Assembly (NCBI GenBank): GCA_947462335.1 | Contig: OX381709.1 | Span: 66,270,609-66,334,608, forward strand | Length of the DNA stretch: 64,000 bases | Direction of reading: 5' to 3' | DNA from: Harmothoe impar | Taxonomy: Eukaryota > Annelida > Polychaeta > Phyllodocida > Polynoidae | Shown: positions 46,644-57,352 of the stretch, in pieces | Layout: every line of letters starts with the position of its first letter | How positions within the stretch are numbered: position 1 is the stretch's first letter | Made by a program: the position numbers and the translations under genes | Notes under the pieces: generated by a model | Databases searched by the model: none | The model's input: only the letters and a program-made list of their open reading frames with translations | Told to the model about the DNA's origin: nothing

Positions 46644-46757
46644 GATGTGGTGAAGATATCGATTGATGTTAGTATTGTCAATATAGAGACCTCCGGTGAA
46701 GATCCCTATCTTAAGGCTCGCTGGAACAACCAGGGTGTTAACAATGCGTATGCTTGA
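46644..46757 (+). CDS. Candidate isolated exon, 37 codons
   Basis: A strong acceptor (CTTATTCCCCTCCCAATAG) is followed by an open reading DVVKISIDVSIVNIETSGED, then PYLKARWNNQGVNNAYA, then a stop. Composition looks protein-like with alternating hydrophobics. No family is recognised and no partner exon was found. Low confidence. Confidence 0.25.
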   Translation, partial: DVVKISIDVSIVNIETSGEDPYLKARWNNQGVNNAYA

Positions 46758-47090
46758 CCATAGTCATTTGTATGTCTATAGCCATAACGCCCTACTAGCG
46801 GACAGACACCTGCCTGTAGAGTTACACACGTATCTATATTTCATCTACGGTAATTGCTTTGGATATTCACACCTCCCCTTAGAAATCTGCCTTCAATCAG
46901 ATAAAACACAGGCGCAGAAGTTCGTTTTCCTATACATTTTTGTAACGATACACTATCCTTCAAAGTTTGATAATTGTTTAACGAGCCTGGCACCAATGCC
47001 CATTTCCATATACTACTCACTACATTTTATACAAGTTAGTAACGTAAGTAGTACATGGAAACCGTCATTGACAGCAGGCTTGATGAAAGT

Positions 47091-47322
47091 CACAGGCGTC
47101 CACTGAGTTCTGGTGGAGATGGTCTGCAGTGGGTTGGTAGTATTAGTATAAAGGCCTGACACCTAGTGACATCTACTGATTGGCCTGGGAACTAGCTGTA
47201 TGTAGTGTTTGGTCACGTGGTCACCTAGATGACCGAACCACCACAGTGTCAGGCCTTTATACTAATACTACCAACCCTCTGCGGACCATCTCCACCAGAA
47301 CACGGCTCAGTGAACGCCTGTG
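47091..47322. mobile_element. 232-bp hAT-like MITE with 8-bp target duplication
   Basis: The ends CACAGGCG and CGCCTGTG belong to inverted arms of ~90 bp (GTAGTATTAGTATAAAGGCC in both). ATGAAAGT is present on both sides (47083-47090 and 47323-47330). The terminal CACAGG is shared with the element at 14381-14684. Confidence 0.9.
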
Positions 47323-47330
47323 ATGAAAGT

Positions 47331-48501
47331 AGTATATCAAAAAGGGACCATTTGTGCCCAACCTGTTGCCACGTTATTCACGGAAGTAACACTGAAAGTT
47401 TTATATCCCTAAAAAGTCATCACTAGTGATGACTTTAAGGTGATCACTGTGATGGGGCTCTGGGGGAGTACCTGGTCATCACTAGGGTCATCATATACGT
47501 GATGATCACATTGATCACTTTTTGACCAGATTAGAGAGAGCACTGGGGCAATGATAGTGATGATGCTAGGTAATCAATTTGATGACTTTTGAATATCATC
47601 TTTTACAAAATAATTAAGGTATCATTTTCAAATATCTTTATAATTACCCCCTTTTCCCATCATCAATCCGTATTAAGAGCAGTTTTAAGCCCTCCTGATG
47701 GGCCCATTATGTGTGTGTCTTCAGACTTAAACATGTGGTTTAAGCACATAAAAGGTGTTTTAAGTATACACATATGTATGCTTTGGCAGTTTTGCTTAAA
47801 ATATTCATTTAAAATACTTCAATTTTGACTGTAATAATATTCTTCACAATGCCTTAGTTTATAAGTATCTATGATCAGAGTTATCATTAATTAGTAGATC
47901 ACCCAGAGAATGTATTTCTACTACATTCCTGTCTAGTAGGGCCCCCTAGTGGCAAAACTATGTCCTCAAGATGATGACCTTGGGTCATCACTGTGATTAT
48001 CATAGGTCATCAACCAGCTGTGATTACCCTGAGTCATCTGCACTGATGACTTTCACCCAAACCTAGGTTTTCAGTGAAGTAGCGTATGAAAAGGATCATC
48101 CGCACCAGGTTTATCATCACTTCAAGCAAGTAGTATATAAAATGGTGATTGGCGTCAGGCTTTCTGGCATGTTATCCCTCATACAATACATTGTCCAGTG
48201 TTCATGCAGCCATGTGCATTTCACTAATGCCATCGCGATGATTATAACGGATTCTTCAAGTGGTAGCATTGTATAGGCAATATATATTAAGAGAACAAAA
48301 CTCACACACTACATACATAGCAAAAACAAAAACATGTTGTTTGAATAGACCGTATTTGTGTCAGAATATTAAAGAGACACCTGGATTGATAACAATTGCT
48401 GTCATACAGCATGACAGATACAGCTGATGGGACGATGGCATTGCACCCAAGTGTGTGGCATGTGTACGGACATGTGTAGGTAGGTTGCACCCGACTACAT
48501 T
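47331..48501. repeat. Stretch rich in ATCAC/GTGAT motifs, including a perfect 24-bp palindrome
   Basis: 47413-47436 is a perfect palindrome centred on CACTAGTG. Variants of TCATCACT and AGTGATGA recur between 47420 and 47590 and again at 47965-48060. No gene is seen in this stretch. Confidence 0.5.
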
Positions 48502-48724
48502 GTGCCTCTACATGGGTAAAAATCGACACGGGCGACACGGCGACACGGCCGTTTTAGGCCCTTTTAAAAATCGACGGACACAGGAAAATCGGGGATAAAA
48601 ATCGACACACAGGGGTTTTTCTCTATGTTCTTATATAGCTAAAAATCGACACAATGCCACTGCCCTACTGCTAAAATTCGACCCGGCGACACGGCCAAAA
48701 TTGCGGGTACCCATGTAGAGGCAC
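48502..48724. mobile_element. 223-bp MITE with 17-bp perfect TIRs and 6-bp target duplication (copy A)
   Basis: It begins GTGCCTCTACATGGGTA and ends with its exact inverted complement. It is flanked by TACATT on both sides (48496-48501 and 48725-48730). The interior holds repeated AAAATCGACAC and GGCGACACGG phrases. By eye it is identical over all 223 bp to the copy at 52897-53119. Confidence 0.93.
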
Positions 48725-51154
48725 TACATTGTCTGTGTGTTTGTTTGGTTGGTTGTAAAGCTTTATATATACTGTCAATACCATAGTGGCAGACACATCT
48801 GTGGGAGAACAGTGGATGGGGTCAAGGGGAACAGGAAGTTGTTTTTAACCCTGTACCACAGTGTGGTTAGCCATCTTTGATTATGCTGGTAAGGAGATAA
48901 GCACTGGTAAGAGATATCAAGATACGTACCATCTATCCCCATTGCCCATTCCTTCACTGGGGTGAAAAATTAGAGGCACCTCATTGGTCTAGAAGTTAAC
49001 CGCCTGTTTGCTATACATTGTAAACATGTCTGGGGTGACAAAAATCAATGTCAGCATCAGGCGCTATGTGTACGACTTCCGCCGGAAGCTGCGTGCCTAC
49101 CCATACCCTGTCTTTGATTAGAGCTTCGCTTTCCATCCACCATGGTGGCGCCCTCGGGCGGGTACTTCTTTGTCAGTTTTTTTACTTCCCTCCTCCTTCC
49201 TGAGGCGGCGTGCCGTGGATGGTGGTTGGGGGCGGGGTGCAGGGCGGGTGCCTTGACTCGGCAGGGCCCGCGGTCCAAGTCATTAAGCACGCTCCAGCGG
49301 TCACACATGATGCGATTACTCGTCACCCCGGATTCGGCACGGACGCCAGACACCAAATGTAAAACGGACCCCAGATTCCCCTTTGCGTCGACCTGCGCTC
49401 CCCCTCACGGCGAACGTGTTCACCATGCAGCACTGCTACAGGGGCTGATCCCTGTGACGGTCCATGCAGGGAACTGTGGGGACCGGAAGGGGGTGTATAT
49501 GCATCCACGCCCCCTGGAGGTGCTTGCTGAACTGAGCTACTCACCTCTACCCTACAACTGTAGTATATATTATACAGCCGTCGACAAAATGTCCACAAAT
49601 ATATACATTGCATATTCTTGTCAAAACTATTGAGAAATCACAGACCATTAATCTCCTCCGTGTATTTCAGCTCATATGTGCAGGTGCACAATATTATTTA
49701 AGTTTTAATTTGACATAAAATCAGATAATTTCATTTTTCAATATTGTATATTTCATTCTGAAGGGGCTTTATTTTAGGTCTTGCCCAAGGGAAATCCAGA
49801 GCATCTATTTACACAACCTGGTGTTCATAAATGTCCTTCAGCCTCCTTGTTGATATAATGATCTACATCGAGATGAATGGGCATTGAAGTCACCAATGCT
49901 ACGGGTCACGTGTAAGCTGGTTTCTAAATAGGAAAGCTAGCGTACTCTTTACATCCTGCAGGCATAATCCAGGGTACTTGTGACAAGTTCTGAATCATGT
50001 CACGTAAAATAACCAGTGAACTAAGCCTCAGCCGGTGGCACTCCTCCCCGGGCATAATCCCCCATTCTTTTTTACCATTACACTCTTAAAATAAACATTT
50101 GAAAAGAGTAGCTCCCTCTATTGACTCGGGAAGTCAGGCTTTTGAAACCTGACTCATGTCAATGTCATACAAATTGGACACAATTACCATCATTGCTTAG
50201 AGGCTAAAGGGGCACAATAGTTAGTTCTTCAGCTTATTACCAGATTTAATAAGGAACACACAAAGAGATTCTTGTTACAATAGTAGTTGAATCGGACACA
50301 GAGCCTGAGAGGTTGGTATGCTATAACTAAGATACTAGTAATCAATTTTCAGAACTCAAGTGATTTTAGTTTATAATTAATTAGACAACAACTATTAAAC
50401 TAAACCATTAAATTACAAAATGTTACTAAAATAGTTGTATGCACATAAGCGCCCTCGACGCTCATTACGTCGAATATATGCTCTACAAAATCAGAGTATA
50501 ATTCCATTAATAAAACGAAAATAATACCTCGACTACAGGACTCACATATATATACACATTGTGCATGTCGTACTCCCCGGAAGTCTACCCAATTTACCTT
50601 TGAGCATGCGCACCGTGGTAGACGAGGGGCCCCTCCAGTTGTTGCATGGTGGCGGATGTTATCAGCCTCCATTAGAGCTCCACCAACATCATCAAAACAC
50701 AAACCGGAACCTCCCCGCAGCCAGCACCGGAAGTACTCGGCCAGGATTGTTAATGCCGACCAGTTACAACGACCAATGTGCATGTCGGTGGCCACAAGGG
50801 GGCAACAACCCAACACTCCTATAGATAAAAACGCCCTAATTTGGATATAAAACTTTCAAGTTGGACGTCGGTGGGGTCAGGTGTGCGAGCCTGGCTTTTC
50901 CTGTGGGGCATGTGTGTTTGTGGATTTTTCTAGAGGTGGGAGACGTAAACATGAAACCAAGATGGAGACTTGCATTCATTAGTGGAGATTCTGTGTCGAT
51001 ATGGTGGTCTTAACAAGCCCTGCGTGTCAGCTGCACTGACTGTGAGCGCCAAACCACACGATAAAGCTCCCAATCAAGCCAACCAGCTAACTAACAAGAA
51101 AAGTTTCCTCCACGCCAGGTATCCCTTTTGTAGTGACCCCTCACAGAGAAATTA
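48725..51154. other. No confirmed gene; two weak minus-strand first-exon candidates
   Basis: On the minus strand, 49107-49143 (GCCACC then ATGGTGGATGG, ending at a GTATGG donor) and 50598-50647 (CCGCCACC then ATGCAACAACTGG, ending at a GTAAAT donor) have strong Kozak contexts next to splice donors and CpG-rich leaders. I found no partner exons or homology. A plus-strand 31-codon ORF at 49027 overlaps the first. The rest is AT-rich. Confidence 0.35.
50598..50647 (-). CDS. Candidate first coding exon on the minus strand
   Basis: ATG in an optimal context (CCGCCACC before it) opens MQQLEGPLVYHGAHAQ and runs into a GTAAAT donor after a two-base overhang. The region to the right on this strand carries ETS-type ACTTCCGG and AGGTTCCGGT motifs and looks like a CpG promoter. 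Against it: an out-of-frame upstream ATG, and no downstream exon found. Confidence 0.25.
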
Positions 51155-51241
51155 AAAAAAAGTGAGCGTCGCTGTCGCCAAAACCACAGTGCCTGACTTT
51201 CACATGAGAGTGCTTTTGGAGACAGTGACGCTCACTTTTTT
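51155..51241. repeat. 87-bp hairpin with GTGAGCGTC arms
   Basis: An AAAAAAGTGAGCGTCGCTGTC arm (51155-51183) is matched inverted at 51213-51241 with few mismatches, leaving a ~30-bp loop. It is a short foldback, possibly a MITE. It immediately precedes the Harbinger-like element. Confidence 0.75.
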
Positions 51242-51272
51242 GAGTGCTTGCCGTGTGCCTACATAGCTGTTA

Positions 51273-51599
51273 GGGAGTGCTCATTTTTTAACAACAGGGG
51301 GGGGGGGGCGGTGAGATTTCGCGTAGAGCGCGCGAATTTTTTTCACCCCCCCCTCTAGAGGGGTCGAAATTTTTTACCCCCCCCCCCCCGGCAGGCCGAA
51401 AATCGCGCGCGTTCGCGCCCCTTTGTAGCATAGTAACGCGCGGGCTTTTCCCCTCAAGACAGGTTGAATTTTTTTGCCCCCCCCCCCCAAGAGGGGTCTG
51501 AATTTTTTACCCCCCCCCGGTCAAGGGGTCCAAATTTTTTACCCCCCCCCCCAAATCCACCACCCCCCCCCCCCCTGTTGTTAAAAAATGAGCACTCCC
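51273..51599. mobile_element. 327-bp PIF/Harbinger-like MITE with TTA target duplication
   Basis: The ends GGGAGTGCTCATTTTTTAAC and the inverted complement form ~35-bp TIRs. TTA lies on both sides (51270-51272 and 51600-51602). The 3-bp TTA duplication and GGGAGTG terminus fit PIF/Harbinger. The interior is a run of AATTTTTTACCCCCCCC-type repeats with long G and C homopolymers. Confidence 0.82.
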
Positions 51600-51999
51600 T
51601 TACTGACTGCAGGCCGATGATACTATACAATAGTACGATACATTTGATGATATTGAGTTCTACCAGGGGCTCCATATCTCTAGTTCTACAATGGAATGCC
51701 ATTTTCATGTGTCTGTATGGTGGGGGGGGGGGTGAAGTGGAAGATAAGTGGATACATTTGAACCACACCTAATTGTGCAGTTTGTTTTATGTTCTCCATT
51801 TCCTTCCCATTTTATATGTGTTTTATCAATTCACTTAGTATAACAAACATTGACACATGAGCAAAACGATAAGATCTATGTATAGCACACAATTAGGTAT
51901 CTTGCCCAATAACCCCAAAACGATTATTTTTACATTAACAATCGACACGTTTCACCATTGATAAGACATATTGTAACCAGAAACACACAACTCTTAAAA

Positions 52000-54900
52000 A
52001 GACGACTTTCCTACGGCAATTCATTCCATGTAGCATGACGTCAGAACCAACTTTCTTCCAATCATAAGGCGTGTTGCGGCCAGCTTGCGGGTGTGTTTTT
52101 GGCGGGCTTCCAAGTGGCGTTAGAATGTCGTCTGCAAGCATCACGCTCAGAGATTGCCGCCCGCGGCACCCAACCTTCCCCAAATGCAAATACGGTGGCT
52201 AGGGGGCGGGGCGGGGAGGCGAATCGTGTTATTTATCAATCACTTTCGCCAATTGCTGTCATCGTTCAACAATTGATACCGTTAACGCGATAAGGAAAGA
52301 TGGCCGCCTCCCGCATGCACCCAGATGCTGCCAGGGGGCCCTCATACCGCGGCGTCGCCCTCAGACGCGCAACCCGATTTGGCCTCAGCGTCACTTCCGG
52401 CCGAAAATGGTGAAAAGTGACGCGCGGCCAAAATGAAAACGGAACCAGATTTATTGGATCACCAGAGGGCGAGGAAATCGTGTTATTTCTCTATCCATCT
52501 TGATGATTGCCATGGGTCTGTTGCGGATAACGGGATAGAGACGCCAAATCAAGGAATCAATAAGCACGCATGCGCAAGGCGTCCGGACGCAGGAGGGTGT
52601 CTGAACTGATGTGTTCCTTTATACCGGTATAGATCGGGAAGGGGGTGGGCTGCATGGGTGGGGATTGGGGGCCCATTGCCCCCAAGCAGAGTGCTCAATA
52701 TTTCTCCGAAAAGTTAACGGACCCAAAAAAACTAAAATAACCTTTGAATCTCTGAAAGTTTGGCAACAGTGTCAAGTGAATTAAATAATATGCATCTTAA
52801 ATGATAGACATGTTATACAAGTTATGTCAAGCTAATGTTGTCTAATTATAGGTGTTATAATATGCACCTCTAAAATTAAGTAATAACCTCATCCTAGTGC
52901 CTCTACATGGGTAAAAATCGACACGGGCGACACGGCGACACGGCCGTTTTAGGCCCTTTTAAAAATCGACGGACACAGGAAAATCGGGGATAAAAATCGA
53001 CACACAGGGGTTTTTCTCTATGTTCTTATATAGCTAAAAATCGACACAATGCCACTGCCCTACTGCTAAAATTCGACCCGGCGACACGGCCAAAATTGCG
53101 GGTACCCATGTAGAGGCACATCCTACCTCACCCCGGTCCGCATGCACCCACATCCCCTGGCGTGGCCTCTGGCAGCGGTCATCTCCGGCCCCTGGCTCAA
53201 GACTTCCCGCCATTGATCCCGACATACCCACTCTAACCGGATTTCCGCTGCCCCCAAGGCTGCGCGTGAGTGGAGGGGGAGGACAAGGAGGAGGCGGCAG
53301 TGGCCTCTTACACCATGGCCCGCCGCGTCACGGCCTTCAATTCGACCACCGACGACGACGACGACATTGGTGGTGGAGGCGGCGGCCCCGCCCTCCAGTG
53401 GCGTCTGTTACAGTTACCCCACTTCCTCCACCCCAACCCGTGCCCTTAACCTAATTACCACGCCCTTTGTCGACGCCCAATGTCATTTCCCTCATTCGAT
53501 TAGGGCGCGTGATAAGTGACTTTTGTGGGGTGCTTCAGCGCAGAGCCGGGCCCACTCTAGGTGGGGATCGGGCGTAGACCGGACGCCAGGAATGGTCTGG
53601 AGGCTGAGTGTAGGAGGGGTGGGGAGGGAAGGAGGCAGGAGCTGCTGGGTCAAGTGGGAGAAGGGGGTTGTAGGCATGGATCGAAGGCTGCGGGAACAAA
53701 GATGGTCTATCTTTGGTTATATGCGTGGAGGAGGGCTGTAGGTCGGGCCGACTTGAGGCTGCTGGAGGGCTCTTCACTCCCTCTACAGGGCCTGGAGCAA
53801 GAAGGGGTGCATGCTGGGCTATGAGACATTGGGTGTTGTGTGGGTGAGGTAGGGGTGGGTGGTGCAGCATGCAGTAAGGATTGACACGACAGAGGACTTG
53901 GGAGACCACCCACCACGCCCCGGCTTTTAGTGTGTCGCCTGGCGCCCGCCCTGGAGGATGCTTAATCTAATAAACAGCGGACCTACACAGACCACAAGAG
54001 ACCCTCGGGGAGAGCAGCCCACGTCGCCTCATCGATGACGACGTCTAGCGTCGTAACAATGAGGCAGGGTGTTATAGAGTTAGATCTGGATGCTGCATGG
54101 AGGGACTTCTCTGTGTGAGCAGCTCTATAGGTATGGGGAATGGATGTGCGTGTGGGTGGAGGGAGGGTGATATGTTATACAATGTGAAAGGGGAACGAAG
54201 GTCACCGGAGATGTACTATTTCCGGTTGGTGTGTCAGGTCTAAATTCTTAATCAATTTCAGAGACTTCCCGTGACTATAGGATTTACGAAATATGTTACC
54301 CGAGTCCATCAGAACTTTCCATATACTACTTACTTATATATTTCATAGGCTAGTGCATGTATACGCATCTTACTTCAGCAACGGGGAAGAAGGCACATTT
54401 TGTTTTTAACAAAAGTCTGCGTTTCCTGGGGAAGATATGCGTTTTAGCTTCCTTACGTTGGTGGTGATAAAATGATGGTTAGGTTTAAATAAAACCAGCG
54501 CCAGAGTAGCTCAGGAGTCGCTTTGGCACGTGCATCCAGACCTCCACACACAGCAGACCCCCCCCCCCCCACACCCCCCCCCCCCCCCCCCCAACATCTC
54601 CATGCTCATCCTCACGCTCAGCTGTGCACCCCTCCTGGTTGACTCCACACTATAGCGCCACAATCTGTATTGCTGGCGGGTGAGCGCTGAAAAGAGCTCC
54701 GCCGGCCACAATAATTTATTTGCCTCAATTGGATTATGAGGTGATGATGAGGGGTGCAAGGGGTGACGTCGACATTGGGATGTTTGCCGCGTCTCCACAC
54801 GACTGACAACCCCGCCTCCTGGCGGCAACGAGCGGAATGACGACAATCAGCGCCATCCTAGTCGACACCCTCACGACCCCCCCCCCCCCCCTACACACAC

Positions 54901-56106
54901 ACACATCCCATCCGGGCCAGGACTAATAATCGACAGAGATGCGCTGTGGTGAAACGTTACCGCCATTAGAAAATTAAACGAGAAATAACCGGGATAATGA
55001 TATTATTTGGGTATGCATTAAAAGTGCAGGTCGGCGCGGTCGCCGGTCGGTGAAGGACAGAAGGATGGTACCCCCTACCCCCCATCGCCATCCCCAACGC
55101 ACGTGGTCCCGCTGTGCCGTCACTGACTTAAGCTGGCCCCGACAGATCGACTTCAATCACAGCCCCAGACCAAAAGGAAGGGGCGGAGGGTTGGGGCGCG
55201 CGGGGTAGAGCTGGTGGTGGAAGGACAAAACGACGCGGCGCCGAAATGATATTAGTGGCGGCGGTGGCGGAATCTCGTTTCTAATCTCGGTGTCATTTAT
55301 AATTCCCTTCTTGCTTTGATGAAATAACAAATCGGACGGCAATCCGATTACCCATGCGCGGTAATCAGGTCCCCCGGGCCGCATCCTGACACTTCCGGGG
55401 ATGCGCGCGCACAATACGCCCGCCCCGGTGGTGGCGACACCTAGTAGCAGCGGCTAGAAGTAGTGGTATTGGTGGCCCCAAAGACAGACAACACCCGCTC
55501 CCATTCCCCTCCCCACCCCCTCCCTCCTTCACCCCCCCCCATGACTTTATTCCCGGCAAGGCGTCCTATGACGCGGCCGGATTTATCGCTTTATCTTTTA
55601 TGTCGTTAAGACGAGCCGCGGACACTCGGGCCCGCCTCAGCAACGCAGCAGTTGATTTCACCAGGGACCGCCAGGGCCGCAGCCCGCCGCCCGCCATTAC
55701 TGGACGGTGTAGCGCCGGCTGGTCGCCCCTCCGATTTTCCGCTTGACCGCACGCTCTCATGTCACGGAGACGGACGCTCTTCGCGGGATTTCTTGTAGCA
55801 TCTGAAAGGCGCCCGCCGCATTAGCAAAAGAATTCCCGATCAATGCCCATAGTCTCTAAGATCGACAGGGAAATATGGGTAGTACCGTGAGGCGCTAGAC
55901 GCCCCAGTCCATAGCAGCGTCGTCTCTCTACCCCCCCACCCCCCTAACACTGCACCCCGCGTACAGCATTGATCCGTTGTGGGACTGGCGGCAAGTCATC
56001 CATGATCTGCCGTCGTGTTTCATACAACAAATAGAGTCTGTGAGATATTAACAGTTTCACTGCAATGTTACTCCAACCTCCGGTCTAGCGTACTACAAAA
56101 TGTACT
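52000..56106. other. GC-rich islands, possibly regulatory, no convincing gene
   Basis: Several GC-rich blocks (52080-52620, 53100-53950, 54640-54860, 55020-55800) alternate with AT-rich DNA and homopolymer C tracts (54560-54592, 54880-54890). ORFs on both strands overlap and are compositional. Embedded AT-rich motif clusters include TTGGATTATGAGG (54729), GGGATAATG (54990), CATTAAAAG, GTGTCATTTATAATTCCC (55290) and GATTACCCATGCGCGG (55345). This pattern is more like cis-regulatory DNA than exons. The MITE copy at 52897-53119 lies within it. Confidence 0.4.
52897..53119. mobile_element. 223-bp MITE with 17-bp perfect TIRs and 6-bp target duplication (copy B)
   Basis: By eye the sequence is identical to 48502-48724, in the same orientation. 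It is flanked by ATCCTA on both sides (52891-52896 and 53120-53125). The different flanks show an independent, recent insertion. The minus-strand ORF overlapping it is spurious. Confidence 0.93.
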
Positions 56107-56681
56107 CAGGGGTAGCCACTAATGCTGGTCCGGGAGCCGATGGCCCATAATCTTGGGTCCGGGCCCGTAGATTTCTGGATTTTTAGATAGCTACGGGTCC
56201 GGGTGCCTCGTAGCTATGTCCACTCATGTTTCCAAGGGAGTACATGTATAGCTGTAAAAATATACATTAAACCCATTGCTAAGCTGCAAAGTAAGGCATG
56301 TTATATATCTATAATTGATAGTCCTCCGGTACCTATATCAGTTCTGAAAAAGTATAGTGGCAGGGCGCACACCTATCCTCGTCTTCTCAACTCAGGCATG
56401 TTATATATCGTTGGAAAGGAAATTTCATGCAAAACAAAGCATGTCGCCTGCTTTCATATCGTTATGGAAAAATAATTCCAAAAGCAGGCCCCTCATTTGC
56501 AAACTGTGTTAAGTTTCATGCCAACGTAGGGTTTAAATATTTCTAAGTCACCCTATGTATATGTATCCCACACATTTTAATGTGTAAATTCCCGGGCCCA
56601 CAGCTTTACTCCCGGGCCCACAACTTTCTAAGACTGCCGGCCCGGGTGGCCAATAGTCTAAAATGTTAGTGTCTACCCCTG
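56107..56681. mobile_element. 575-bp foldback element with CAGGGGTAG ends
   Basis: The left end CAGGGGTAGCCACTAA and right end TTAGTGTCTACCCCTG are inverted with one mismatch. CCGGGCCC-rich sub-terminal sequence is on both sides. No clear target duplication is seen. CAGGGGT-type ends are common in hAT non-autonomous elements. The 90-codon internal ORF has no recognisable domain. Confidence 0.65.
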
Positions 56682-57352
56682 CCCTATTGTAGTACTATAC
56701 TATCACTTTAGACACGTGCAAAATGTATATAAGATTATATAGTTGCTGTAATTGGTTCGGGTGACACTTACACGCATTTGGCCTGCATGAAATGCTAACC
56801 TTTTATTACTTGACATCACATTATTATTACGTTATTGATACGCATTATCCACATTGGTTTATTAGCACCAAACATGGTGAGGTTGGGTCAACATGGGAGT
56901 GGGAGGGGGCATATCAACCTTGAACTTTGACTAAACATATGCTTGCGCAATGAAGTTAGTATTGATTATGCAATAGTGGGCCAACATCATCTTGACACTA
57001 TATTCAAACTTAAACCAAATGCTGACAAGTATGACAAGTACAGTTACACTGCCGCTTTCGTGCTGTTTGAGGTGCGATAACAGCCAAACAACCCTCATTC
57101 TCCCTCCAGCATTTTAACTCCCAGCGTCAATCTCTGCTTTCACGCCCTGCTTTCACACTTACTCATGGTGCTACATAAACCCCTACCACCCTCACAGTCC
57201 TCATTCACTTCTGTCCGATCTCCACCACACCCAGATCTACCTTCAGCTTAAACCACTAAAAGTGTGGTCAGACTGTGGTCAAGCATCTCCCTTCACCAGT
57301 AACCACGTGTGTGTTCGGACTGTGGTCAAGTCCCAGATTGTAATAACACAAG
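56682..57352. promoter_or_regulatory. Upstream region and presumed promoter of caveolin
   Basis: No TATA box is obvious. Imperfect repeats of GTGTGGTCAGACTGTGGTCAA and CAGACTGTGG-like phrases lie at 57260-57330, just before the start. The ATG sits in AAGATGGCGGC, a common YY1-type initiation context. TCACACTTACTCATGG near 57150 echoes the T-box-like repeats at 40.2 kb. Confidence 0.4.

Noticed and set aside
56203..56475. 90-codon ORF
   Set aside because: It lies inside the CAGGGGTAG-ended foldback element and has no domain or codon bias.
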